Assembly (NCBI RefSeq): GCF_900104095.1
Contig: NZ_FNJO01000009.1
Location: forward strand, 62,001 to 126,000
Direction of reading: 5' to 3'
DNA: 64,000 nt
Source of the DNA: Ralstonia sp. 25mfcol4.1
GTDB taxonomy: Bacteria > Pseudomonadota > Gammaproteobacteria > Burkholderiales > Burkholderiaceae
Part shown: one piece after another, positions 18,825 to 27,841 of the stretch
How positions within the stretch are numbered: the first letter of the stretch is position 1
How the letters are laid out: every line of letters starts with the position of its first letter
Translations under genes and position numbers: made by a program
The notes under the pieces: generated by a model
Databases searched by the model: none
What the model was told of the DNA's origin: nothing
What the model saw: only the letters and a program-made list of their open reading frames with translations

Positions 18825-21502
18825 GGCAGGTCCGTCTCCGGCGCCACGCCGGCATGGCTGAAGTAGCGGCCGCCGATTTCGTCGGACAGCTTTGCCATGC
18901 GCCCGCCAAGCTGGTCGCACAGCGCCGCGAGCTTGGGGTAGCGGTCCCTGTCGCGTTCGCACAGCAGCGAGCGCGACGGCAGCGCGGTTGCCGGCGGCAG
19001 CAGTTCGGCCAGCGGCACGCGCGTCTGGCCGGTGGCGCCGGTGGGCAGTTGCGCGAGCTTGTCGCGCAGGCGGTCCAGCACGCCGTAGAGGCCGCGCGGA
19101 TTGGTCGTCTCCAGCACCAGCAGGTCGACCAGTGCCGCCACGTCGCTACGCCCCGGGAACAGCGAGCGGTAGGTCAGCGTGCTGTCGAACAGGTGCAGCA
19201 GCATGTCGAAGCCGCTGCGCGACGCCAGCGCGCCGCTGCCTTCCGCCAGCTCCAGGAACAGCGCCAGCGTGCCGAGCCGTTCGATGTGACGGCCGATGAA
19301 GACCAGCCGCCACGCTTCGTCGCGCGTCATGCGGTCGCCCTGCGCGCCGCTGATCGCGCCCAGCTGCATCGCCAGATGCTCCAGCGCGGCCAGCACCTTC
19401 GAGCGGTCGTAGGCCCCCTCGCCGTGGCCCACCGTGCCGGACGGGCAGGCGGCATCCGCCATCGCGTCCTGGAAGTCGTTGCGCGCGGCCAGGATGGTGC
19501 GCCAGTGATCGTTCGACAACCGGTTGCGGATCTCGTTGGCGGCGCGCGCGTGGCTGGCCAGCGTCGGCATCAGGCCCGTCGCCGCGTTCGGATCGGCCAG
19601 CGTGGAGACCAGGCTGCGTTCGAACACGCGCAGCGACGCCTGCGGCGACGGCGTGTGCGGCGCCACCAGCCCGAACCACTGCGCCAGCAGGCCCAGCATG
19701 TTCAGCGTGCCGTCGTCGGTCTCGTCGTTCGATTCGATCGAGCCGAGTATCTGGCGGCACACGCGCACGACGTTTTCGGCGCGCTCGGCATAGCGGCCGG
19801 CCCAGAACAGGTTCTCGGCCGCGCGGCTCGATACGGCCAGCGGCCGCGTCACCGCCACCGTGCCCAGCGACGGCAGCGCGGTACGCGGTGACGGCGCCGA
19901 TACCGACCCGCGGCGCGCATGGCTGGCCGACGTCGGCATCAACCCCTGCACCGGCTGGTTCGACAGCACCCAGGTGTCGGCGCTGGTGCCGCCCAGCTGC
20001 ATCGATACCGCTTCCAGATGGGGCGGTGCGAGCCGCGTGAAGCCGCCCGGCATGACCTGCCAGCCGCCATTGCCATCGGCAACCGCGAACACGCGCAGCA
20101 TGGCCGCGCGCGAACCGATCCGTCCGCCGCCCTTGTCGTCGGGCTCCCAGCAAGGCGTGTGCGAAAGCGGCAACGGCGCCTGCAGCGTGAAGCGATCTGG
20201 CGTTTCGGCGATGCGGGCGCGCCATGCATCGAGCGGCTGCAGCCCCTTTTCCATGCCGAGCAGCGCATCGGCGGGCGTGCGTGGATAGGTGGGCATCACG
20301 AACGCTTCGTCGAGCAGCCGCAGCGCCTCTTCCTGCGCGGCGGCCTCGCCGCACCACCAGCTCATGACCGATGGCAGCACCAGCGGCTCGTCCAGCAAGG
20401 CCTGCGCGATGCCGGGCAGGAAGCCGTGAATCGCAGGCGACTCCAGGAAGCCGGATCCCGGCACGTTCGACACCGCCACGTTGCCCGCGCGCATCGCTTC
20501 GAGCAGGCCCGGCACGCCGAGCATCGAATCGCTGCGCAGTTCCAGCGGATCGCAGAACACATCGTCAAGGCGCCGCAGGATCACATCCACGCGTTCCAGC
20601 CCGCCGAATGTCTTCAGGTACACCACGTCGTTGCGCACGGTCAGGTCCTTGCCTTCCACCAGCGTGATGCCGAGGTAGCGCGCCAGGAACGTGTGCTCGA
20701 AGTAGGTCTCGTTGAACGGCCCCGGCGACAGCAGCACGATCTGGCGCCCCGCGCCCGTGCCGGCGCCGGCGCCGGCGCCCTCTTCAGCCGGGCCCGCCGG
20801 TGCCGCGTGCGCCAGCGTCGAGATCAACTGCGAGAAGGTCGGCGGCAGGCGCCGCACGCGCAGTTCGCGGAACGCCTCGGCATACTGGCCTGAAACGATC
20901 AGCCGGTTTTCCAGCGCGTAGCCCATGCCCGAAGGCGTCTCGGTGCGATGCGCGATGACCGTCCAGCCGTTGTCGGTGTGCACCAGGTCTACCGCGACGG
21001 TCTGCAGGAAGCTGCCGCCCGGCGGCTGGTAGCCCTTGAGCGGGCGCAGGTAGCCGGGATGCCCGTAGACCAGCCCCGGCGGCAGCAGCCCGCGCCGGAG
21101 CAGCGTCTGCGGCCCATAGATATCGGCCAGGATGGCGTTGGCCAGCGTCGCCCGTTGCGTGACGCCGGCCTCGATCACCGCCCAGTCGGCTTCGGACACC
21201 AGGAACGGAAAGACCTCCAGCTGCCAGGCCCGCGCGCCGCCCTGGTCGGCGTAGACGTTGTACGTCACGCCGTTGTCGCGGATGCGGCGCGACACGGCCG
21301 CCGCATGGGCATTCAGCGCGGCGGGGCGCAGGTCGTCGAGGATGCCGAAGAAGCGCGCCCACGGTTCGCGCAGCGTGCCGTCGGGCAGCCGCAATTCGTC
21401 GCGATGGCCGTCCGGCACGGGCAGCGCCAGCCGGCCCGCCAGGGCGGCCGGCGCGTCGGCAATATCCGATCCATCGAAAGGCAGCGACGACTGCAACGGC
21501 AC
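18821..21502 (-). CDS. Circularly permuted ATP-grasp protein fused to an alpha-E domain
   Basis: An 893-residue fusion. The first roughly 530 residues are a circularly permuted ATP-grasp ligase (DUF404/DUF407 type: TYNVYADQGG, RPLKGYQPPGG, VAVDLVHTDNGWTVIAHRTETPSG, VLLSPGPFNETYFEH, VVYLKTFGGLERVDVILRRLDD). From about residue 560 an alpha-E (DUF403) helical domain follows (SRAAENLFWAGRYAERAENV, ... ARAANEIRNRLS ...). The two parts are commonly separate genes. The family is predicted to form COOH-NH2 peptide-type bonds. I use the GTG start at 21502 with AGGAG 11 bp upstream. An Ala/Gly low-complexity insert lies near residue 240. It overlaps the downstream transglutaminase gene by 4 bp. Confidence 0.9.
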   Translation of the reverse strand: MPLQSSLPFDGSDIADAPAALAGRLALPVPDGHRDELRLPDGTLREPWARFFGILDDLRPAALNAHAAAVSRRIRDNGVTYNVYADQGGARAWQLEVFPFLVSEADWAVIEAGVTQRATLANAILADIYGPQTLLRRGLLPPGLVYGHPGYLRPLKGYQPPGGSFLQTVAVDLVHTDNGWTVIAHRTETPSGMGYALENRLIVSGQYAEAFRELRVRRLPPTFSQLISTLAHAAPAGPAEEGAGAGAGTGAGRQIVLLSPGPFNETYFEHTFLARYLGITLVEGKDLTVRNDVVYLKTFGGLERVDVILRRLDDVFCDPLELRSDSMLGVPGLLEAMRAGNVAVSNVPGSGFLESPAIHGFLPGIAQALLDEPLVLPSVMSWWCGEAAAQEEALRLLDEAFVMPTYPRTPADALLGMEKGLQPLDAWRARIAETPDRFTLQAPLPLSHTPCWEPDDKGGGRIGSRAAMLRVFAVADGNGGWQVMPGGFTRLAPPHLEAVSMQLGGTSADTWVLSNQPVQGLMPTSASHARRGSVSAPSPRTALPSLGTVAVTRPLAVSSRAAENLFWAGRYAERAENVVRVCRQILGSIESNDETDDGTLNMLGLLAQWFGLVAPHTPSPQASLRVFERSLVSTLADPNAATGLMPTLASHARAANEIRNRLSNDHWRTILAARNDFQDAMADAACPSGTVGHGEGAYDRSKVLAALEHLAMQLGAISGAQGDRMTRDEAWRLVFIGRHIERLGTLALFLELAEGSGALASRSGFDMLLHLFDSTLTYRSLFPGRSDVAALVDLLVLETTNPRGLYGVLDRLRDKLAQLPTGATGQTRVPLAELLPPATALPSRSLLCERDRDRYPKLAALCDQLGGRMAKLSDEIGGRYFSHAGVAPETDLP

Positions 21503-21540
21503 GGCTGACGGTTCTCCTGTGGGCGGGCGCGCCAGATGCG

Positions 21541-24500
21541 CTAGGCAATGTCGCGCAGGTCCAGCGTGAACGGAAATTCCAGGCTGCGGCGTGGCGGCGG
21601 CGCCACGGACCGCCCCGGCGTATGCCCGATCGCGAAAAACCGTGCCAGGCGCCGGCTTTCCGCCTCGTACGCATTGACCGGGAATGTCTGGTAATTACGG
21701 CCGCCCGGGTGCGAAACATGATACTGACAGCCGCCCAGGCTGCGGTCCATCCACGTATCCACCACGTCGAAGGTCAGCGGCGCGTGCGACGGGATGGTCG
21801 GATGCAGCGACGACGGCGGCGCCCAGGCGCGATAGCGCACCCCGGCCACGTACTCGCCGGCCCGCCCGGTAGGCTGCAGCGGAATGGTCTGCCCGTTGAC
21901 CGTCACCACATGCCGGTTGTCGTTCATGCCCAGCACGCTCACCTCGATGCGCTCCACCGACGAATCGACATAGCGCACGTTGCCGCCGGGCGCCCCCTCC
22001 TCGCCCATCACATGCCATGGCTCCAGCGCGGTGCGCAGCGTCAGCGACAGCCCGGCCACGTCGATCTCGCCCACGCGCGGGAAGCGGAACTCGAAGTGCG
22101 GCGCGAACCAGCTCGACTCGAAGACAAAGCCGGCGGCGCGCATTTCGGCCAGCACATCGTCGAAATCCATTTCCACGAAGGTGCCGAGCATGAAGCGGTC
22201 GTGCAGCGCCGTGCCCCAGCGCGTCAGCCGCGCGGTGTACGGCGTGCGCCAGAAGCGTGCCACCATCGCCCGCAGCAGCAGTTGCTGCACCAGGCTCATG
22301 CGTGCGTGGGGCGGCATCTCGAACGCGCGAAGTTCCAGCAGGCCCAGCCGGCCGGTCGGCCCGTCGGGCGAGTAGAGCTTGTCGATGCAGAACTCCGAAC
22401 GGTGCGTGTTGCCCGTCACGTCGACCAGCAGGTTGCGCAGGATGCGGTCGATCAGCCAGGGCGGCACCTGGCCATTGCCGACCACCTCGCACAGGTCAAG
22501 CTGGCGGCGCAGTTCGTCGAACGCGATATCCAGCTCGTAGACCTGGTCGTTGCGCGCCTCGTCCACGCGCGGCGCCTGGCTGGTCGGGCCGATGAACAGC
22601 CCCGAAAACAGGTACGACAGCGACGGATGGTTGTGCCAGTACGCGATCAGGCTGGCCAGCACGTCGGGCCGGCGCAGGAACGGGCTGTCGTCCGCCGTGG
22701 CACCGCCCAGCACGAAGTGGTTGCCGCCGCCGGTACCGGTGTGGCGCCCGTCGAGCATGAATTTCTCGGTGGACAGATGCGTCTCGTGCGCGGCCTGGTA
22801 CAGGTAGTCGGTGTGGTCCACCAGTTCCGGCCAGTTGGCGGCCGGATGGATGTTGACCTCGATCACGCCCGGATCGGGCGTCACCTGCAGCAGCTTCAGG
22901 CGGGGGTCGCGCGGCGGCGGATAGCCTTCCATCACGATCCTGACGCCCAGTTCGGCGGCGGTGGCTTCCACCTCGGCCACCAGCGCCAGGTAATCCTCCA
23001 GCACGGTCAATGGCGGCATGAAGACATAGAGGATGCCGCGCTTGTCATCCATCGACTGCGCTTCGACGGCGGGACCGGCGGCGCGGCTCGGGTGGCGAAC
23101 CTCCACGCAGATTGCCGTGCGGATGGTGTCGCTGGACGATACCCCCCGCGCGGGCGCCGTGGCCTGCGTGGCGGATTTGCCACCCGGCCGCGGCTGGCCC
23201 CGCGCTTCGGCCCTGCGCGCGGCCATCGCCGCGGGGCTGTACGCGGCGGCCGGCGACTGCGCGCGCAGCGGCGCCGCCGCCGGCAGCGGGGCGCGCGGTG
23301 CGAACGGATCCTGCTCGAATTGCCACGGATAGTCGGCCTTCGACACCCACGGCAGCGAATCGAGCGGCAGCCGGTAGCCCATCGGCGAATCGCCGGGCAG
23401 CAGGTACATGCGTTCGTCGCGCACGAACCAGCGGCCGGTCAGCCAGCCGCCATGATCGTCGGGCGCCAGCGGCAGCACGTAGCCGGTGACGCTGGACAGC
23501 CCCGCGTCGAACACGCGCCGCAGCCGCGTGCGCTCCAGTTCGTCGTCGAGCTTCGCCTCGAACGGGTCGACGTTGACGGGCAGCCGGCGCTCGCGCCACA
23601 GGTAGTACCAGACATCCTCGTAGCCGGGTGTGATGGCGTCGGCTTCCAGCCCTAGCCGCCGCGTCAGCGTTTCGAGAAACCGCCGGGCATCGGCCGATGT
23701 GTAGGCGTCGGGCTCGCGCTCGTCCGCAAACAGCGACGGATCCTGCCAGCAAGGCTGCCCATCGGCGCGCCAGCAGATCGACAGCGCCCAGCGCGGCAAC
23801 TGTTCGCCGGGATACCACTTGCCCTGTCCGAAATGCAGGAAGCCGCCCTCGCCGTAGCGCGCACGCAGCTTGTGCACCAGTTCGGTGGCCAGCCCGCGCT
23901 TGGTGGGGCCCAGCGCATCGGTGTTCCACTCGGCGCCGTCACGGTCGCGCGCGGCGACGAAGGTGGGCTCGCCGCCCATCGTCAGCCGCACGTCGAGCGC
24001 CTGCAACTGGCGATCGACGGCCAGGCCGGCCGCGTCGATGGCCGTCCACTGTGCATCGGTGTAGGGCTTGGTCACGCGCGGTGACTCGTAGATCCGCGAG
24101 ATCGACATATGGTGCGCGAACGTCACCTCGCACTCGTCCACCGCGCCGCTGACCGGTGCCGCGCTGCTGGGCTCCGGGGTGCAGGCCAGCGGGATATGGC
24201 CTTCGCCGGCCAGCAGCCCCGATGTGGGATCGAGCCCGATCCAGCCTGCGCCGGGCAGGTAGACCTCGCACCAGGCGTGCAGGTCGGTGAAATCCGCCTC
24301 GGCACCCACCGGGCCATCGACGGCCTTCACGTCGGGGGTCAACTGCAGCAGGTAGCCGGACACGAAGCGCGCGGCCAGCCCCAGATGCCGCAACGTCTGC
24401 ACAAGCAGCCAACCGGTGTCGCGGCACGACCCCGACGCGTTTTCGAGCGTGGTCTCGGGCGACTGCACGCCCGGCTCCATGCGGATCAGGTAGCGGATCT

Positions 24501-24963
24501 CGCGCTGCAGCCGCTGGTTCAGGTCCACCAGGAAATCCAGCGTGGCACGCGGCGCGCGGTCGATGCTGTCGACAAAGGCGGCCAGGCGCGGCGTCAGCGG
24601 GTCTTTCGCCAGGTAGGGCGCCAGGTCGTGCGCCAACCCGGCATCGTAGGCAAACGGAATCTTCTCGGCCGACGGCTCCAGGAAGAAATCGAACGGGTTG
24701 TAGACCGCCATCTCGGCGATCAGGTCCACCGTCACGCGGAATTCCGTGGTCGGCTCCGGAATGACCAGCCGGGCCAGGTAGTTGGAGAACGGGTCCTGCT
24801 GCCAGTTGACGAAATGCTGCACCGGTTCGATGCGCAGCGAGTAGGACAGGATCGGCGTGCGGCAATGCGGTGCCGGGCGCAGGCGTACGACTTGCGGCGA
24901 CAACTGCACCGGACGGTCATAGCGGTAGTGTGTGACATGACTCAGCGCGACGTGCGTGACCAC
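21541..24963 (-). CDS. Transglutaminase fused to DUF2126 (predicted amidoligase)
   Basis: A 1140-residue protein. Residues 1-300 are a transglutaminase N-terminal domain (VTHVALSHVTHYRYDRPVQL) and core with C180 (ASGSCRDTGW), H229 (DLHAWCEVY) and D245 (IGLDPTSG). The remainder is DUF2126, recognisable by DVRLTMGGEPTFV near its start, GVIEVNIHPAANWPEL, the glycine-rich GRHTGTGGGNHFVLGG, AYWHNHPSLSYLFSGLFIGP and a C-terminal GGCQYHVSHPGGRNYQTFPV. DUF2126 has been proposed to be a glutamine-synthetase-fold COOH-NH2 ligase; I infer that role from family knowledge. A 38-bp gap separates it from the ATP-grasp/alpha-E gene. The start is a GTG preceded by GGGGG. Confidence 0.9.
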   Translation of the reverse strand: MVTHVALSHVTHYRYDRPVQLSPQVVRLRPAPHCRTPILSYSLRIEPVQHFVNWQQDPFSNYLARLVIPEPTTEFRVTVDLIAEMAVYNPFDFFLEPSAEKIPFAYDAGLAHDLAPYLAKDPLTPRLAAFVDSIDRAPRATLDFLVDLNQRLQREIRYLIRMEPGVQSPETTLENASGSCRDTGWLLVQTLRHLGLAARFVSGYLLQLTPDVKAVDGPVGAEADFTDLHAWCEVYLPGAGWIGLDPTSGLLAGEGHIPLACTPEPSSAAPVSGAVDECEVTFAHHMSISRIYESPRVTKPYTDAQWTAIDAAGLAVDRQLQALDVRLTMGGEPTFVAARDRDGAEWNTDALGPTKRGLATELVHKLRARYGEGGFLHFGQGKWYPGEQLPRWALSICWRADGQPCWQDPSLFADEREPDAYTSADARRFLETLTRRLGLEADAITPGYEDVWYYLWRERRLPVNVDPFEAKLDDELERTRLRRVFDAGLSSVTGYVLPLAPDDHGGWLTGRWFVRDERMYLLPGDSPMGYRLPLDSLPWVSKADYPWQFEQDPFAPRAPLPAAAPLRAQSPAAAYSPAAMAARRAEARGQPRPGGKSATQATAPARGVSSSDTIRTAICVEVRHPSRAAGPAVEAQSMDDKRGILYVFMPPLTVLEDYLALVAEVEATAAELGVRIVMEGYPPPRDPRLKLLQVTPDPGVIEVNIHPAANWPELVDHTDYLYQAAHETHLSTEKFMLDGRHTGTGGGNHFVLGGATADDSPFLRRPDVLASLIAYWHNHPSLSYLFSGLFIGPTSQAPRVDEARNDQVYELDIAFDELRRQLDLCEVVGNGQVPPWLIDRILRNLLVDVTGNTHRSEFCIDKLYSPDGPTGRLGLLELRAFEMPPHARMSLVQQLLLRAMVARFWRTPYTARLTRWGTALHDRFMLGTFVEMDFDDVLAEMRAAGFVFESSWFAPHFEFRFPRVGEIDVAGLSLTLRTALEPWHVMGEEGAPGGNVRYVDSSVERIEVSVLGMNDNRHVVTVNGQTIPLQPTGRAGEYVAGVRYRAWAPPSSLHPTIPSHAPLTFDVVDTWMDRSLGGCQYHVSHPGGRNYQTFPVNAYEAESRRLARFFAIGHTPGRSVAPPPRRSLEFPFTLDLRDIA

Positions 24964-25059
24964 TGGCGACCCCCGGGGTTGTGTGTAGCGTCAGGCTTAG
25001 CAAGACTTGTACCGCCTGCCCGTTCCTGCCAGCGGGCGGCGGCCGGCAACCGTGCCGGC

Positions 25060-25758
25060 CTACATTTGACTCTTCGCGCGCAGGCCCTCTTCCAGCAACG
25101 ACCGCAGCTTGGCCAGCGCGCCGGGATCGCCGTGCGAAGCCGCCCGGGCGTACCAGATCTTGGCCTGCTCGATATCCTTGTCCACGATGCCGGGGTAGCC
25201 GCGCTCGTAGTAGCTGCCGACGATGTACTGCGCCCCCCCGTCGCCGGCGGTGGCCGCCTTCGAGTACCAGTTGAACGCACGGCCGTAGTCGAGCGGCACG
25301 CCGCGCCCCGTGAAGTAGTTGGTGGCCAGCGCCACCTGCGCCTGGATATGGCCGCCCTGCGCCGCGCGCTCATACCAGCGGTTGGCCTCCTCCAGCGACT
25401 TCGGCACCAGTTCGCCGCGCTCGTTCAGATCCCCCAATGTGTACTGCGCATGTGTCATCTGGTTGTCGGCGGCGCGCCGCAGCCAGACCAGTGCTTCCTG
25501 CGGCCGGGCTGTCGTGCCTTCGCCACGCAGCAGCATCATCGCGTAGTTGAACTGGGCCAGCCGGTTGCCCTTCTGGGCGGCATCGGCAAAACCCTTGATC
25601 GCCGCATCGAAATGACCGGCTTCATAGGCGGCGACCGCTTCGCGCGTCTGGGCCTGGGCCGGCGCGGGCGGTTCGGTGGCGGCACGGGCATGGAAGCCGG
25701 CGACTGCGGCGAGGACCAGCACGGCCAGACGGATCTTCGAGGTAACGGACGCGGGCAT
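25060..25758 (-). CDS. Exported SEL1-repeat (TPR-like) protein
   Basis: A 232-residue protein with an N-terminal signal peptide (MPASVTSKIRLAVLVLAAVA, cleavage likely after HARA) and four to five SEL1 repeats of 36 residues (A...G...AQYxxG..Y..G.GV..D...A..WY.KAA..G). I start at the ATG at 25756-25758 because it begins a clean signal peptide; upstream in-frame codons give an implausible leader. SEL1 proteins are usually protein-protein scaffolds in the envelope. It is about 95 bp upstream of the DUF2126 gene on the same strand, so co-transcription is possible. Confidence 0.85.
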   Translation of the reverse strand: MPASVTSKIRLAVLVLAAVAGFHARAATEPPAPAQAQTREAVAAYEAGHFDAAIKGFADAAQKGNRLAQFNYAMMLLRGEGTTARPQEALVWLRRAADNQMTHAQYTLGDLNERGELVPKSLEEANRWYERAAQGGHIQAQVALATNYFTGRGVPLDYGRAFNWYSKAATAGDGGAQYIVGSYYERGYPGIVDKDIEQAKIWYARAASHGDPGALAKLRSLLEEGLRAKSQM

Positions 25759-25839
25759 GGTGGAACTCCGAAGGCCGGCGGGGCTGACGGGCTGGATAGC
25801 GGGACGTTGATTTAGTGTAGTTGGCGATCCAGCGCGCCG

Positions 25840-25912
25840 CTTATTCTCTTGAAGGATTTGTTGAAAACATATTTGGCTAATAATATTCTTCCCCAGAATA
25901 AATGCGGGAGAT
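25840..25912. promoter_or_regulatory. AT-rich island upstream of the SEL1 gene
   Basis: About 70 bp that is strikingly AT-rich against its GC-rich surroundings, including TAATAATATT and the inverted repeat TATTCT-TCCCC-AGAATA at 25884-25900. It lies upstream of the SEL1/amidoligase genes on the minus strand and probably carries their promoter. I cannot assign -35 and -10 boxes with confidence. Confidence 0.45.
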
Positions 25913-25954
25913 CGTGCTGGCACCCCCATGGACCGCCAAGGCGGTGCCAGCACG
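25913..25954 (-). terminator. Hairpin directly after the small YadA-like gene
   Basis: A perfect 12-bp stem (CGTGCTGGCACC with GGTGCCAGCACG) lies 11 bp beyond the stop of the 25966-26955 gene. The interior can instead form a 6-bp stem ACCGCC-AA-GGCGGT that shares bases with the long stem. There is no clean T run next to it, so a terminator is likely but not certain. Confidence 0.55.
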
Positions 25955-25965
25955 CAGCCCGAGGA

Positions 25966-26955
25966 TCAGCCCGCGTCTTCCAGTGCCGACACCCGCGTGG
26001 CCAGCGCGGCGATCTGGCGGTTGATGGCGACCAGTTCCTGGCGGAGCTGGTCAAGATTCACCGCGTCGGTGCCTTCGGTGCCGGCTGCCACGTTGACGAT
26101 CTGCCGGGTCCGCACGCCTGCGCGGCCGACCGACACGGACAGCGGACGGTCGCAAACCGATTCGTTGCCGAGCGCCACGCCGTAATCCACGTTGGCCTTC
26201 GCCTGGCTGCCCAGTGCGAGGCTGAAGATCGCCGTGGCGGTCGAGCTGGCTCCCAGCGCGACGGCACCCGGCTGCGTGGCTTGCGAGTTCGCCCCGATCG
26301 CATCGGCAAACAGGGCGCTGGCGCTGGAATTCGATCCGATCGCCACGGCCTGCGAACCGCTGACATAGCTCTGATCGCCAATCGCGATGCCGCGTACGGC
26401 CGATACCACGGCCAGGCCCAGCGCGATGGAGTTGGCGGCCGACGCGCCGGCCTTCGTGCCGATGGCGATGGCATCGCTGGCGCCGGCAACGCTGCCCACA
26501 CCAATGGCCACGCTGTAGGGCGCCGTGGCATTGGCCAGCTGCCCGAATGCCGTCGCGCTTTCGGCGACGGCGGCGGCCTTGATGCCCACGGCGGTGCTGT
26601 TCACGGCCGATGCAACGGTGGAACTGCCCAGCGCAGTGCTGCTGTCGGCGGTTGCGGCACTCCGCGCACCGAACGCCGTCGACCACACGGCAGTGGCCGT
26701 GGCCTCCCGGCCCACCGCCGCGCTGTAGTTCCTGCCGCTGTGGGCCCCGGTGCCAATCGCCAGCGTATTGTGATCGCCGTCGGCCAGCGCCGTATTGCCG
26801 ATGGCGATCGAATCGCCCACCGTGGCCGCGGCCGATTGCCCGATGGCAATCGCGTTGCCACCGCTGGCGTTGGCGTCGGGGCCGGTGCTGTTGGCGCGGA
26901 AGTACTGAACGCCTGCGGCCAGCGCGGCCGCCTGCTGAGATACGTTTTGTGTCAT
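25966..26955 (-). CDS. Small YadA-head-like repeat protein without signal peptide or anchor
   Basis: A 329-residue paralogue of the 847-residue protein at 15101-17644. It starts MTQNVSQQAAALAAGVQYFR and has the same opening motif (YFRANS..GPDANASGGNAIAIG), about 14 beta-roll repeats with the AIG/ALG...A.A.G pattern and a single terminal neck (CDRPLSVSVG...RQIVNVAAGTEGTDAVNLDQL). A short coiled coil (RQELVAINRQIAALATRVSALED) follows. There is no signal peptide and no beta-barrel anchor. Two such proteins flank the amidoligase operon. Function unknown; trimerisation is expected from the fold. Confidence 0.85.
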   Translation of the reverse strand: MTQNVSQQAAALAAGVQYFRANSTGPDANASGGNAIAIGQSAAATVGDSIAIGNTALADGDHNTLAIGTGAHSGRNYSAAVGREATATAVWSTAFGARSAATADSSTALGSSTVASAVNSTAVGIKAAAVAESATAFGQLANATAPYSVAIGVGSVAGASDAIAIGTKAGASAANSIALGLAVVSAVRGIAIGDQSYVSGSQAVAIGSNSSASALFADAIGANSQATQPGAVALGASSTATAIFSLALGSQAKANVDYGVALGNESVCDRPLSVSVGRAGVRTRQIVNVAAGTEGTDAVNLDQLRQELVAINRQIAALATRVSALEDAG

Positions 26956-27144
26956 TGCGTCGCTCCAGATGTCGGATTCGGAAACGCCTTCCGGACAGCC
27001 GGCGTGCGCGCCATGGCTGCCACGGATGGCGATTCAATCCTTTCAAACTGCGACGCGCGACACCATGGAATCTGGTAGGCCAGGACGGTTCCATGGCGCG
27101 ACCGGGCGCCCTGTGGTTAGGGGCGCGGCACCGCGCGGATGCGG

Positions 27145-27840
27145 CTACCCGGCGAACCGGTATCCGACCCCCACCTCGGTCAGCAGGTGCACGGGCTGTG
27201 CGGGGTCCGGTTCCAGCTTGTGGCGCAGGTGTCCCATGTAGACGCGAAGGTAGTGGCTGCTTTCCGAGTGCGCCGGGCCCCAGACCTCACGCAGCAGTTC
27301 GCGATGGGTCATGACCTTGCCGCGGTGGGCGATCAGCACCGCCAGCAGCCGGTATTCGATGGGGGTCAGATGCACCTGCGCATCGCCGCGCGTGACCAGC
27401 CGGTTGGCCATGTCCACGCGCACATCGCCGAACGTGATCTGCGGCGTGCCCTGCGGGTTCGTCCTGGCGTGGCGGCGCAGCAGCACGCGCACGCGCGCCA
27501 CCAGTTCGCCCACGCCGAACGGCTTGGTCAGGTAGTCGTCGGCGCCGGCATCCAGCGCCGCGATCTTGTCGGCTTCGTCGGTACGCGCCGACAGCACCAG
27601 CACCGGCACCTCCGTCCAGGTGCGCATTTCACGGATCAGCGTCATGCCGTCGCCATCGGGCAGGCCCAGGTCCAGGATCACGATATCCGGCTGGCGCGTG
27701 CCGGCATCGATCAGCCCGCGCTTGAGCGTGTCGGCCTCGTGCACGGTACAGCCCTCTGCCTGCAGCGATTCGCGCACGAAGCGGCGGATATGGGGTTCGT
27801 CCTCGACCAGCAAGACGGTCGGCGAATAATCGAATGGCAT
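27145..27840 (-). CDS. kdpE: Two-component response regulator KdpE
   Basis: A 231-residue OmpR/PhoB-type regulator of potassium-transport genes. The receiver domain has the acidic pair E13-D14, phospho-acceptor D57 (VILDLGLPD) and K106 (DDYLTKPFG). The C-terminal winged helix (about 130-230) ends LLTEVGVGYRFAG. I use the ATG at 27838-27840 (MPFDYSPTVLLVEDEP); it starts one base after the kdpD stop, so the pair is translationally coupled. A matching KdpE box is present upstream of the kdp structural genes at 35977-35993. Confidence 0.95.
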   Translation of the reverse strand: MPFDYSPTVLLVEDEPHIRRFVRESLQAEGCTVHEADTLKRGLIDAGTRQPDIVILDLGLPDGDGMTLIREMRTWTEVPVLVLSARTDEADKIAALDAGADDYLTKPFGVGELVARVRVLLRRHARTNPQGTPQITFGDVRVDMANRLVTRGDAQVHLTPIEYRLLAVLIAHRGKVMTHRELLREVWGPAHSESSHYLRVYMGHLRHKLEPDPAQPVHLLTEVGVGYRFAG

Positions 27841-27841
27841 C

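Noticed and set aside
27123-27136. Inverted repeat GCGCGG-CA-CCGCGC after kdpE as a terminator
   Set aside because: Short and without a T run; could end transcription but is not supported enough to list.
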